Source: Nemertoderma westbladi (lineage: Eukaryota > Xenacoelomorpha > Nemertodermatida > Nemertodermatidae). Taken from it: DNA of 64,000 nucleotides. The stretch lies in the NCBI GenBank assembly GCA_032718475.1, contig JAUCBJ010007841.1, positions 1 to 64,000 of the forward strand. The letters run 5' to 3'. Position numbers and translations under genes: made by a program. The notes beneath the pieces were generated by a model. It saw only the letters and a list, made by a program, of their open reading frames with translations. It was not told the DNA's origin and ran no database searches. Of this stretch, positions 34,682 to 45,137 are shown in pieces. The stretch's first letter is position 1. Each line of letters begins with the position of its first letter.

Positions 34682-37345
34682 CCCTATCCCGGGGGGGGGG
34701 GGGGGGTATTTTTATGACGTATCCCGGGGGGGGGGGGGGTAAATTTACCTGATGCCATATAACAATGGGAAAATGTGGTAAAAAACAGGAAAAATTTATT
34801 TTCAGCCTCAAATACATGATATAAGCAAGGAAGTAACAATGTATCGCTTATACATCAACACATTTTCCACATGTTACAACAAAATGGCCCTCATATGTTG
34901 TGCATACAAAATTGCCACATTTATCACATTTATTTCTGATTTTATTGTTCAAATTGTTTCTTTTCTTGAAGCCACGATCTACATCCTCCAAACACATGGC
35001 ACACCGACCATATTCGAATTCGTCTTTCCTCTTCTTTGGAGCCACACCCTCATCACACTTCAGCACACGTTTCATTTTATTGACTACATTCGTTTGGAGT
35101 CCAATAGGGTGTTCCAGTCGCAACACAATGAAAGGTGTAACCAACTCCTTCCCCAGGAGCCAAGTGAACTCGAAATTGGAATGATTCTTCTTCTGCACTT
35201 CATTGTACAAGGTTCTTGCATTCGTCCGCACAGTGTCAAGGAGAAAGAAGTTGGCATTCAAAGTCCACCGCTTCGTCTTTGCCCTAGTAGATGCACCGAT
35301 GGCAACAAGATCCACGACATCCACACCTCCTTTCATATGATCATAGTAAACAATTGGTTCAGGTTTTAGCCTCTGGTCTCGAGACACACGCATTGTATCA
35401 TACAACGTTGTGAGTGCAAGAACAATCTTGGTTCCGCTCTTCATCTCATCTGCATAGGATATAAGCATCTTCTTTTCGTTGTAGCACCACTTCGTTGATT
35501 TTGATTCTCTTCCTGTGCTCTCCTTCGATGGAGCCTTCATCTCCTTCGGGATTCCTTTGCGATCGGACTTCAGGGTGCCTGTAACAGAGATTTTACGTTT
35601 GAGGCACCAATCGGCAATGCTCATCGATGTAAAGTACCTATCCAAAGCAATGTTTCTCCCACTCAAACAATCCATCCCACCGACTTCAATCGCATTATTA
35701 ACCAAGTACTCCGTATATTTGTCTGTTCCGGTTACGTAGTAGTTATCGGGTATGCCTGTTGGTTTCCCAGCATATGGCAGAGAGATGTAGGTGTATTGAA
35801 CGGTTGAATCACAGAGGCTTCTGAAAAGCAAACCATACTTAGCAGGCTTGCTGGGATTATATTGTTTGAAGCTAATCTTTCCACGATAAGAATAAAGCGT
35901 TTCATCAATAGCCAAGTGCTGGGACGGTTTCCTGAGATGCAAGAACCGACGATTCACACTTTCAAAAAAATTTCTGAAGGCTGCAAACCGGTCTTGACTC
36001 CACCGCTCTGCTCTTGTTTCTCCATCGTCAAACTGAACGATTCTCGTGAGGAAAGTAAACCGTTTCCGCTGCATGGTGGCAGAGAAAATGTCATTGGAAC
36101 TTTCGTGGTACCACACATTGTCTATGTCTGTAGTGTTCAGCTTCAATGCTCCTCGTAGGTATAGTAAACCGAACCATGCTTTCATTTCAAGCAGTGATGC
36201 CAACTTGTATTGTGTCTTCTTATCGTTTTCCGTCAGTCGCTCGCCAAGTAATTCGTGGAGCGCTGATATTTTTCTGTTGGTGAACTCGACAATTTTCATC
36301 ACTTCATCATCTGGAATCATTAGGCTCCATGTTTCAGAAGGGGAATTCGCGTTTCTCTCAGCTGTCCGAGTGGGACCACCACTGTGTGAGATGTTGATGG
36401 CAGGCACCCGTCCACGTCGCGATGCATTCTCTGCTTGCCCTGGCTTCAATGTGCACCATTCGTACCTTTCTTTAGCTTTGTTCGTCCACACAAATGTTTC
36501 TTCGGGTTGGTCAGGAAGCCGATCATAATTACTAGAATCAATGACTTTTGTATAGTCTGAGAATTTCTGTTTCTTCTTTGGCGTTGCTGCTGGTTCATCG
36601 TTGTCCTCAGGTTCTGCATCTTGGTTTGGATCATCCTCCACGGTTACATCATCAGTGTTGCCATCTTCGTCCAGAACTTCTTCATAATCGGAATCTCCTT
36701 CATCAGGGAATGCCGACACGCCATCATCAGCAAAGTTCCGATCTTCTTGATAGATTTCTTCATAGAAATTAGCGATTAATTTGTCCACTTCTGCGGCAGT
36801 GAGCCGGCGACTTGTTGATGCCATGGTGTCAGATAATAAATAAACTATTTCTTGACACAGCACACAGAAATACAGAACTATGTAATAATGACAACACAGA
36901 AATAATAATAAAACTTCAGTTTATACAAAACTGCTGTATTTCTGCATTACAGTATTTCTGCAGTTGGTACCGTAATATACAGTATGCAGTACTGGTACTG
37001 AGGATCATCTAGGCCTTTGGGATCTAAGTTGCCCCCCTGGTCCGGTAAACCAGTGTTTTTTTTAAAAAAAAGCAGTATGGTTTGCACCGGCCTAAAATGA
37101 TGAACGGGTCGAACCCTAATATGGACTACTTATAAAAAACCTCCAACCACATCCGACAAAAGTGCCACCATTTCGTCATTTTTTGGTCAATTTTCTTGAA
37201 ATTCGCAGAGAAGGTGCCTAATATATAAACAATAAAAGTCACAAAAAGCAGGAATGAAAAAATAAGTTCTTCGAGGTGAAAAAATGAATATTCTGCACCT
37301 AAGGTAAATTTACCCCACCCCCCCCCCCCCCCCCCCGGGATAGGG
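34682..37345 (-). mobile_element. Complete piggyBac-type transposon
   Basis: 2,664 bp flanked by TTAA at 34678-34681 and 37346-37349. The ends are CCCTATCCC followed by a long G run on the left (34682-34706) and the exact inverted form (C run then GGGATAGGG) on the right (37320-37345). A second internal pair lies just inside: the palindrome GGTAAATTTACC next to another G or C run (about 34725-34751 and 37302-37318). One intact transposase gene lies inside on the minus strand. Everything expected of an autonomous element is present. Confidence 0.9.
34848..36824 (-). CDS. piggyBac transposase
   Basis: About 658 residues from the ATG at 36824 (MASTSRRLTAAEV); the frame is open slightly further upstream without another ATG. 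An acidic N-terminal third (D/E-rich, with a PKKKQK basic patch that could be a nuclear signal) precedes the DDE_Tnp_1_7 catalytic domain. The catalytic aspartates are visible in LAIDETLYSYRGK, NIALDRYFTS and the YYDHMKGGVDVVD region. The C-terminus is a cysteine-rich zinc-binding domain (RCAMCLEDV, then KCDKCGNFVC, then VTCGKC), typical of piggyBac proteins, which recognise the transposon ends. The length is normal for the family and I see no frameshift or internal stop. It catalyses cut-and-paste excision and insertion at TTAA. An alternative reading as a domesticated PGBD gene is less likely because both terminal repeats and target duplications are intact. Confidence 0.92.
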   Translation of the reverse strand: MASTSRRLTAAEVDKLIANFYEEIYQEDRNFADDGVSAFPDEGDSDYEEVLDEDGNTDDVTVEDDPNQDAEPEDNDEPAATPKKKQKFSDYTKVIDSSNYDRLPDQPEETFVWTNKAKERYEWCTLKPGQAENASRRGRVPAINISHSGGPTRTAERNANSPSETWSLMIPDDEVMKIVEFTNRKISALHELLGERLTENDKKTQYKLASLLEMKAWFGLLYLRGALKLNTTDIDNVWYHESSNDIFSATMQRKRFTFLTRIVQFDDGETRAERWSQDRFAAFRNFFESVNRRFLHLRKPSQHLAIDETLYSYRGKISFKQYNPSKPAKYGLLFRSLCDSTVQYTYISLPYAGKPTGIPDNYYVTGTDKYTEYLVNNAIEVGGMDCLSGRNIALDRYFTSMSIADWCLKRKISVTGTLKSDRKGIPKEMKAPSKESTGRESKSTKWCYNEKKMLISYADEMKSGTKIVLALTTLYDTMRVSRDQRLKPEPIVYYDHMKGGVDVVDLVAIGASTRAKTKRWTLNANFFLLDTVRTNARTLYNEVQKKNHSNFEFTWLLGKELVTPFIVLRLEHPIGLQTNVVNKMKRVLKCDEGVAPKKRKDEFEYGRCAMCLEDVDRGFKKRNNLNNKIRNKCDKCGNFVCTTYEGHFVVTCGKCVDV

Positions 37346-37349
37346 TTAA

Positions 37350-38399
37350 GCTATCTCTTCTATTATCAATAATTGTGCATTTTATATAAATTTTTACTTT
37401 TGTGGCGGCCCCTATAAGTGCCTCTGACTGAGCCTGGGTGGTTCCTCTCCGCGGTAGTCTAAATTTGTTTTGTTTTTTATGTTTTGTTTTAATTTGATTT
37501 TAAAATAATAATATCGCGTACTGTAGGATAAAAACGAAATTACCGTAGGAAATAAACGTTTGCAAAAAGTTCCCTAAGGGATACAGGTCTGATATTTCCT
37601 GTGAAATATTTGACATGTAAATTTTCAAGCAACATATATTGTATAAAAATATGGTGTTCATCATTGTTGATTTATCCGCACTTTCAATACTGCTGATGTT
37701 TAGGAACCTTCGACCACCGCATTTTTTATACAGGAAGATTATGACTCCCAACTGAAACCATCAGTAGACCATTCACCATAAAATTGGGGAGTTTCAAGAC
37801 ATGGATTTATAGACCTATACAAAATCAATTTAGTTGCATCTATAGGGCATTTGTTCAACTTAAATTTATAGGTTCTAACCTTTTCGATGTGGATTGTTTT
37901 ACAACCTACAAAGCGATCAATGATGGTACCATAAGAGCTTTTTGACTCCCGCGCAATCATAAGTGCCTTGTATAAAGGGATATCTGTATTTAACTTTGGG
38001 ATCAACGAATTGAATAACCGTTGTTGTTTAGACTTAACTAAATATTCCACCAGAGGTAAATTGAGTTTAATTAAGCAAGGAAGGTTGGGTGAAGAGACCC
38101 GAACAGCTATAAGTTGTTTTACAAAGGGACATGTAGACTTTATTTTCAGAGCATAGTGATGCATAGCATTACTTGATAATGCTTATCAACATGTTGTAAT
38201 AGAAACGAAGTTACTGATCAAGTTACTTACTAAGAGCCACGGCGCATCTCTGTCTTGCATCCTTAAGTGGTAGCTAAATGAGTACTGGAGTTTCCTCTGG
38301 GGAGTAAAGTTATGGGGGGACCGCAATGGAAATAAGTCGTCAGACTTTGTGTGTAATCCCTGGCCTAGCGGCCGAATAAAATTTACTTTTTACTTTTTT
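37350..38399. other. Intergenic with one unassigned minus ORF
   Basis: A 141-residue minus frame at 37739-38164 has no domain I recognise. Its codon pattern could be a diverged LINE or host exon. The rest is AT-rich without features. Confidence 0.4.
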
Positions 38400-38705
38400 G
38401 ATAGCGGGGTCATAGATTAGAAGGCCATTTTTGTTCATTGCATATCACTAAATTACTTACAAAATACTCAGCATTATCTCGAATACATTATCTAATTAGG
38501 AAATTAATTTTGCTATTTTGGCTTGGTTATCAAGACAGAATATTTCAGTCATAGACAACCAAGACAGGGTGGCACATTCTCGTCTTAACGTCCTTGTCAT
38601 AGGGCTATCTACAACTATATGAGCTTCGGTCTGAATCCCACCACATCCACAAACTCGATCCTCGGGTTTAACCCTCTTCCATCTCCTCTCTTCACCTGGA
38701 AGTTC
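38400..38705 (-). pseudogene. LINE 3' fragment with zinc-binding tail
   Basis: On the minus strand 38670-38560 translates to CGCGGIQTEAHIVVDSP, then MTRTLRREC. This is the CxCGxxQTxxHIxxxCP-type tail found at the C-terminus of many LINE ORF2 proteins (one Cys is replaced by Asp-Ser). It is followed by an AT-rich 3' region (aaaaagtaaattttattcgg). No intact frame upstream. Confidence 0.6.
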
Positions 38706-40024
38706 TGGCTACCCACCCGAAAACGGGTCTAATGGATGGGTCACAACTCACAACAGAGCTGGGGGGAAGTTAAGTCCGGGTTCATTACCTTGAACAGGTG
38801 GCGTATAGTACCCGTTGAAAGTGAAACCTTGTTCTTAAACGAGTTGGGAACCTTATTCTATAACGATATGCCATTCTGAATTCAAAGAATCTATTTTCGC
38901 GGACATCGATGTTTTACCATCTGCAGAGAGAGTGCACCCGATCCATCGAGTGGTGAAGTGAGAGGGCTGGGCTATTCGACACCGCCCATTAAGGGTTGAA
39001 GTGGATTGTATGTAGGAAGATGAGAAAACTTGAGAATCTCAAGTAAACTGCCAGAACTAATAAGTACATTAAATCTATAAGAAGATAAAATATAAATAAT
39101 ATAAGAACCTTTACTGTTGTAATAGTCAGGGGCTTCCTCAGGCAGAGGGTAAAGATGGAAGAAGGTACCGAAAGTTACAAAACATCGCCTTTTATACCCA
39201 GACATTATGGAAATCAGGATCGAAACATATGAATGCTGATTGGCCATAGCTAGTCAATGATTTTTTTGGAGCTACTGGTTGGCCAAACAGTTACGTTTCG
39301 ATCCCATTACACAAATGATCTGGTGAGAGCTGGGGTTAATAACATTGGACGTATCTGTGTATGGCAAACCAAAACGTGACCCAACATGGACAAATATACA
39401 CGAGATTATTCACAAATTGATGCAACACAATAGTCCAAAGCTGATAAATACTTTCCTTTAGGGGAAAAACTAAGACTCCCTCCCAATTGCACACCATAGG
39501 CACTCATACTTTGGTAGTATACAAATCTGCAGGACTTTTTGGCCATGGTCTGGACATTAACTACTCTATCTGGGCTACAAACATACTCAAAATCATTAAA
39601 CCCATTAAAAATTATCGACATAGGGTCAGCATATCGAGAATTAAGATTCCCTGAAACATAAATGATCTGTTCAGATCTGTTACGTAATATCGAATGCAAT
39701 AAAATGGTAAGCTAATCGGCGGTATATACATTAGGGTGGAGTGAACAATTTTTTTTCTTTATTTTTAAGGGAAGCACTATTTTTCTGATGCCAAATCGGT
39801 CTAAACTCACTTTGCAAAAAACAAATTTTGATTTCGAAAAATTCTAAGCGGGCCTCACGACAATGGAAAATTTCAAATTTTTGGGAAGGCAATGCCAGTT
39901 TTGAAAATTTCAGATATTTTGTATTTTTGATAAAAGTTAAGGAAGATGCAAATATATAATATCAAATAGGTTGGAAACAAACACAAAATGTGAAATTGTG
40001 ATTTTCATATAAATCTACACCAGC
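38706..40024. other. Intergenic, no gene seen
   Basis: AT-rich. Small ORFs at 38972-39247 and 39406-39699 have no recognisable domain. The segment around 39120-39230 contains a cctgaggaagcc phrase on the minus strand, as in some LINE 3' ends, which is too weak to call. Confidence 0.4.
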
Positions 40025-41825
40025 CTCATGGCCTTTAAAATTTTGCAAAATTTGCAAAATTTCACCCAAAAAATACAGCAAACCTACTTCGTATCCTCTA
40101 TAGTTGAAACGATTTTCTGGGGTTTGGAGTTCTTCCTGAGTGAAAACCAAGTCCCCTGATTTGATCACAACTATATTTCAATACTAGATACCTAGCCAGC
40201 AGCCTGTGAGTTTGCCTTTTGATCAAATTCCCAATAAGTATATTATAAACAACAGTAGGTATAGGAAGAAGGATAATTCTAAATTAGGAAAACACTAGTG
40301 AAACAGTAAAACACTAGAAAAACATATGAAAAACACTGTAAAGCACCCGGAAAACAGTCAGACAGTGGCAATATTGATCAGCAGGAAATTTAACACATGT
40401 AACACTCTGAATTTGTAATCTTAAATGTACTCCTCTCACAGCACACCTCAAGTAATCACCATAAAACATAGGGAAACACTACAGTATCAACTCTGCAGAA
40501 AACAGTATTATTATAATATTAGTATAACATTAAATAGCATTAAATTTTACCTAGTATGCTGCTAAAAAATAAGTTGAAAGAGTCTAATACTACACAGAAA
40601 CCATTGTTGCCAGGCAACCAAGGAACAGTAACCAATCAGCATGCATTTCATCACTATCCTGTTTTACTGGTCAGCCGGTACAGGCACAGTAATGGTGGAT
40701 TCTGGTAATAGTGTATTCCAATATTCAATTATTGTTAGGGTTGGATCTTGTCATCAGCTAAATGTTGAACAGTTAAAGTGCAGATGTTGCGGTAGTTAAT
40801 ATTAAGACAGCAAGAGGGCCACATTTAGGTCCTGCCTACAGAGATACTGTAGTGAAGTGGCAAGCTAGCAGCGCGGATGCAAGATCTAGAACCCATCACA
40901 CATGATTTTCTAGTCAGTTCGGTTTTCTGGTATGAATGGTATCCTTAATAATAAATACCACAACTTCTGCACTTAAACTGCCAACATTTAGCAGATGAAT
41001 TGATCTAACACTAACAATACTGGAATACACTATGTTATACCAGAATACAGCAACACTGGTACTACTGGCTGACCAGTAAAACAAGGATAGTGCTGAACTG
41101 CATGCTGATTGATTTCTTCTTTCACCTAGTATTATTAGCAGCATATCAAGCAAACAGTTGAGGCGACCCGAAGGCTCCTCTTTCGATAGATGCTACCGAG
41201 GGTAGGGGTGGGCGCTACTATTATCCCAAGATTTGCTCCCAGTTATTTAACTGGTACTCAATGTATCGACCCCAGTGGATGAAAGGCGGCTGAGTGGACC
41301 CTGGTGGGGCTGAACCTACAATCAATCGATAGCAGGCCCGGCGCTCAGCCAATTGAGCTACCCCGCTTTCTAGCGAAATATAGGTAAAATTTTTACTGTT
41401 GTCCAGAGGGTTTATAGGGTTTTCCCTATGTTTTTCGGAGATTACTTAACGTGTGCTATGCGAGGAGTACATTTAAGATTATCAATTCAGTGTAATCGGT
41501 GTATTAAATTTCCTGTTGATCAATAATTTTAATGTTTTACGGGTGCTTTACAGTGTTTTTCATGTTTTCCGGGTGCTTTACAGTGTTTTTCATATGTTTT
41601 TCTAGTGTTTTACTAGTGTTTTCCTAATATAGAATTATCCTTCTTCCTAGACCTAGCCCTACTGTTGTTTATATTATACTTATTGGGAATTTGATCCAAA
41701 GGCAAATTCACAGCCAACTAGCTGGGTTTCTAGTATTGAAATATAGTTGTGATCACATCAGGGGACTTGCTGTATTTTTCTGGCTAAATTTGGCAAATTT
41801 TGCAAAACTTTAAGGCCAGTGTCCT
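40025..41825. repeat. Giant imperfect hairpin (foldback) element
   Basis: The left half, about 40025-40800, and right half, about 40920-41825, are inverted copies over nearly their whole length. Matching landmarks include ggccttaaa/ggcctttaaa next to tttgcaaaattt at the outer ends; ggaaaacactag, aacatatgaaaaacactgta and aagcacccggaaaac in the middle; and caatcagcatgca and ttttactggtcagcc near the centre. The loop is about 115 bp. The right half carries a tRNA-like insertion (41165-41375) and a local duplication. The left half has extra sequence near 40360. There is no ORF of note. A transcript would form a long double-stranded RNA. Confidence 0.8.
41165..41375 (-). mobile_element. tRNA-derived SINE-like insertion
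   Basis: On the minus strand it starts gcggggTAGCTCAATTGGCT (A box), followed about 35 bp later by GTAGGTTCAGCCCC (B-box-like). An unrelated tail carries aggcggctgagtggaccctg on the plus strand. It interrupts the right arm of the hairpin between the aggtaaaattt and tattagcagcatat landmarks, which are adjacent in the left arm. It is not a functional tRNA gene. Confidence 0.6.
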
Positions 41826-42200
41826 TTAAGATGCGTCTCAAGAAAGTCATGGGCTGTCCACCATGCTTATTCACTCCATGAGGCTGCCAAAGTACAAGAT
41901 TATGCACTGGATGGTCCTCACGGCGAAAGCAATGTCCTGCAAAGCGGAGGTGATTTTGTTCTAGTGTCAAGCTTGGGGGAACCAATGAGACACCTCCAAT
42001 GTTATATAGTGTCTGGTTGGAGATGTGTGCATTGTATTTGACACAATGAACCCGGGTCTCCAATGTTATATAGTGTCTGGTTGGAGATGTGTGCATTGTA
42101 TTTGACACAATGAACCCGGCGTAGCATTCTTGTTAATGTGCCATCCAGAGATTTGGTGTCCTCAGCAGATAGAGCCCAGCATGGACTCCCATAGAGGAGT
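41818..42200 (-). pseudogene. LINE C-terminal fragment with 64-bp tandem duplication
   Basis: This is the reverse complement of the LINE at about 62990-63320, with HCVKYNAHISNQTLYNIGG, LRFAGHCFRRED and GGQPMTFLRRILKDTGL visible in translation. The segment starting ctccaatgttatatagtgtc at 41994 repeats at 42058 (period 64 bp), duplicating part of the ORF. The 3' tail of the LINE is missing where it abuts the giant hairpin. Confidence 0.8.
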
Positions 42201-42224
42201 AATCATCATAATGATGATGGGGTG

Positions 42225-42296
42225 ATGATAACTCCACCTACTGGCTCCAGAAGTCGAGGAAGTCCTGCCAAGTACCTAACTGATCTAGACATTGAT
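42225..42296 (+). pseudogene. LINE reverse transcriptase, 5' part before the BEL insertion
   Basis: Translates to a KYLTDLDID segment, the position of the RT catalytic (Y/F-A-D-D) box, with the alanine replaced. It ends at the TTGAT duplication (42292-42296). The same LINE resumes at 62624, so the BEL element landed inside this copy. Confidence 0.7.
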
Positions 42297-42806
42297 TGTT
42301 AGCTTATCCAATTCCGCTAACACAAACCCATAAAGTAAGCCGTTAAGCAATATTGGGGGCCACGAGGTTGATTACCCAATCTCGTGTCACCCCAATAAAA
42401 TGGGAAGGAGAAACACACAATAAGGGTCAGGGGCCACACCCCTGACCGGGAGAGAATAGCAGGAGTGAGGGAAACACTCCAAAGGGCGCCAACAGGGATA
42501 TCAGCCAATGGGAGGGAGGCACCGGCTAGGTACAGTAACAAGGCCAACCCGTGCAATATAACCAGTTAACGGTAATCAGTTATTTCAGTTATCTCATTGT
42601 GTTGGTCGGTTTAGCTAGGATAGGACCGGAACTTTAATTACCGTTGCGTAACCACTGTGCAGACATCTTATTCTATATCTATACTATTATACCGGAGGAC
42701 TTTATACAGCAATCAACAATTATCCACCTTTTACACACACACGGCGGGAACGCGACGCGTAAATCAAAAACCGGATAAACCGGGATCCTTTGTGGATCCC
42801 GTCACA
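42297..42806 (+). mobile_element. BEL 5' LTR (510 bp)
   Basis: TGTTAGC to GTCACA. It is identical to 62114-62623 except for two substitutions that I can see (gtgtcacc against gtgccacc near 42390, and cacggcgg against cacagcgg near 42741). It contains an AATAAAATGGG polyadenylation-like motif at about 42393-42404. No canonical TGG primer-binding site follows directly. Confidence 0.92.
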
Positions 42807-42876
42807 GTAATTAAAGTCAATCGTCCTTAAGTAATTAAAGCCTAGAACTCCAGCCAGCTACCGATCTAAAGAGGAG

Positions 42877-44499
42877 ATGAGTGACGTTACGCCAACGCGG
42901 ACCCCGGAGGAAGACCCAACGATTCGCGAGGCCGTGACCAGACGGTATAGGCCCACGACGCCGGACCCATCGGTAACGGGTCATCCGGCACATCAGGATG
43001 AAGGGGGCCGTCTGGAGCCGGAGATCGAGCCGAGAGGAGCGGGGGCCGAGTTGAGAGAAGGAGAGGGCGAGAGGGACGGAGAAGAAGACGAGTCGACACG
43101 GAACGAGGGTCGACGTACCGATGTCGCCGGCCAGCCACAGGCCGAGGGCGACGAACGGCCCACCGAAACGGCGACGGTGGGGCCGACGGTACGACGCAGG
43201 ACCCGGAGAGATGGGGGAGATGTCGGTACCGATGTCGCCGGCCAGCTACAGGCCGAGGGCGACGGACGGCCCACCGGAACGGCGACGGTGGGGCCGCCAG
43301 TACGACGTCGGACCCGGAGAGACGGAGGAGAGGTCGGCGACGAGGACGTCGGGGTTTCTGATCGACTTCGACGGGCCTACAACGCAACCCGGAAACTACT
43401 CAAGGAGGCCAAGGAGGGGGCGAAGATAGATGAGGTACAGTTAACAACAGGACTAGGTGAGTCGGATAGACATTTTAGTTATCTAATGCGCTTCGGGCAG
43501 AGAGAACTGGCCAAGGAGAGAGTGAGAGGGGTTGCCGAGGAACTGTGTGATTTATGGCGGTGTAGGGGTATGCAACCTAGTGTAGTGTACGTTGGGCCAT
43601 ACTTAGTCGATGCCCAGGGTATAAAATCAGTGGGTTGGAGGAGACCTGAGGAGGGCGAATCCGAGGTTGACCCCGAGGATTCGATCTCGTCGGTCGGAGG
43701 AAGTTCTGGGAAGAGGGGGAAAGTTAGTAGGTCGGGAAGGCGGAGGGAATCCGTCGTAACCGATAAGTCTGCTACATCCTCCATAAAAGAAAGACGGGTG
43801 AGAGAGATAAATGCCACATACCATCTCGACCTGATAGCGCAAGGTCAGAGAGAGATAAATAGACGGTTAGAGGAGGGGAGAATGTAACTAGAGAAGGAAT
43901 TGGTACTGATTAGAGAAACCGGAGAGAGGGCCGAAAGGGCCGCGAAAAGCCTTAGAGAGTGTGAGGAAATAGAGAGGAGGGAACAAGAGGAGCGCGAGGC
44001 GAGACGGGAGAGTGAACGCAGAGAGCGTGAAGCGGAACGCAAGGAGCATGAGGCGAGAGAGGAAAATGAGCGCAAGGAACGTGAGGCGAGAGAGGAAAAT
44101 GAGCGCAAGGAACATGAGGCGAGAGAGGAAAATGAGCGCAAGGAACGTGAGACGAGGGAGGAAAGTGAGCGCAAAGAGCGTGAGGCGAGGCGAAGGGAGG
44201 GAGCTAGGAGAGAGGCGGAATTGGCCGAACGGAACGCACGGGAGGGTCGGGAGATAATGGCAAGAGAGATGCGTGAGCGAAAAGAATTGGAAAGACAGCA
44301 AGGCGAGCTTATAGAGTACAAAACTAGACGTACGCGCGAATTGGAACTGGCGCGGGTGGGGGCGTCTGAGAGCGAGGCTGACTCGAAGATTTTCGAGGAG
44401 CCAAGGGCTGTGGATATATTTATTAATACCCCACTTACAGGGACCGCACGATGTAAGGTTATATATTTTTATCATACAGTACATACATTTTTATTATGA
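42877..44499 (+). CDS. BEL N-terminal charged coiled-coil ORF, with in-frame TAA
   Basis: Begins at ATG (MSDVTPTRTPEEDP) 70 bp after the 5' LTR. The first part (to the TAA at 43885-43887) is acidic and proline-rich, with two 37-residue repeats (TDVAGQ, then QAEGD, then RRRTRRDGG; period 111 bp from 43117). A more globular segment follows (LRRAYNATRKLLKEAKE to YVGPYLVDAQGIKSVGW). The same frame continues past the TAA for about 200 residues of extremely charged heptad-like sequence (EREARRESERRERE and 11-residue NERKEREAREE repeats), a probable coiled coil. It is cut off at about 44452, where AT-rich Ty3 sequence begins. No known domain. Its position suggests an N-terminal Gag extension or a separate structural protein. 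The TAA could be a mutation or a read-through stop; its context is TAA CTA G. Confidence 0.65.
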
Positions 44500-44654
44500 T
44501 ATAGGGAGATGATTAGACATTCAGTTATTGCATTGTACTGACATTCAGTTATATGATACCGGATTCAGGGATTACATTATTCATACATTCAGTCATTCAT
44601 TGTTATTGAGTTTTATATATATCCATTACCCTGGAAAGGGGAAGCCCACACAAA

Positions 44655-44672
44655 TGGTGACCCAGACGAGAT
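44655..44672 (+). promoter_or_regulatory. Primer-binding site, tRNA-Trp type
   Basis: TGGTGACCCAGACGAGAT follows the putative LTR end by two bases. It is complementary, with two mismatches, to the 3' end of animal tRNA-Trp, the primer known for CsRn1-type Ty3 elements. Confidence 0.65.
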
Positions 44673-45137
44673 GCGACAGGATGCGAGCGATGAAATGTAG
44701 AGAAACTACTGAACAATGGTCAACACAACTAAACTTGGAAAATTGCATTCGGAACCTGTAAAACGACAATTATACATTGCTGCATTGTGTATGGTAAGAC
44801 GACTGAATGCTACAGTGACGTATACCGTATAATAGCTACCCGGTATTAGGCCTACCTGCCTACTGACTCAATAAAATATCCAAACTACCGCAGTACCGGT
44901 AGGCCGTTAGAAAAAAAAAATACTCAAAAAAAAGCGAAATTTTGGTTCTAATAAGATTGTAATATTGCTGTATTGTGATATTGTAATACAGTAATAGGCC
45001 TGCTGTTGCATTATGATATATACGGACAGGGGCTGATACAACAATCTGCCTACTGCATACTGGCCTACCACCAGTTGGGAAACCTACCTTAACTGCCTAC
45101 CTACTGCTCTACAACCTGACAAAGATAAAAAAAGAAA

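Noticed and set aside
34839-35369. Plus-strand ORF of 176 residues
   Set aside because: It lies antisense to the piggyBac transposase and has no domain.
43845-44484. Antisense Ser/Leu-rich ORFs in the BEL
   Set aside because: Shadow of the Glu/Arg coiled-coil frame; composition is explained by the sense repeats.
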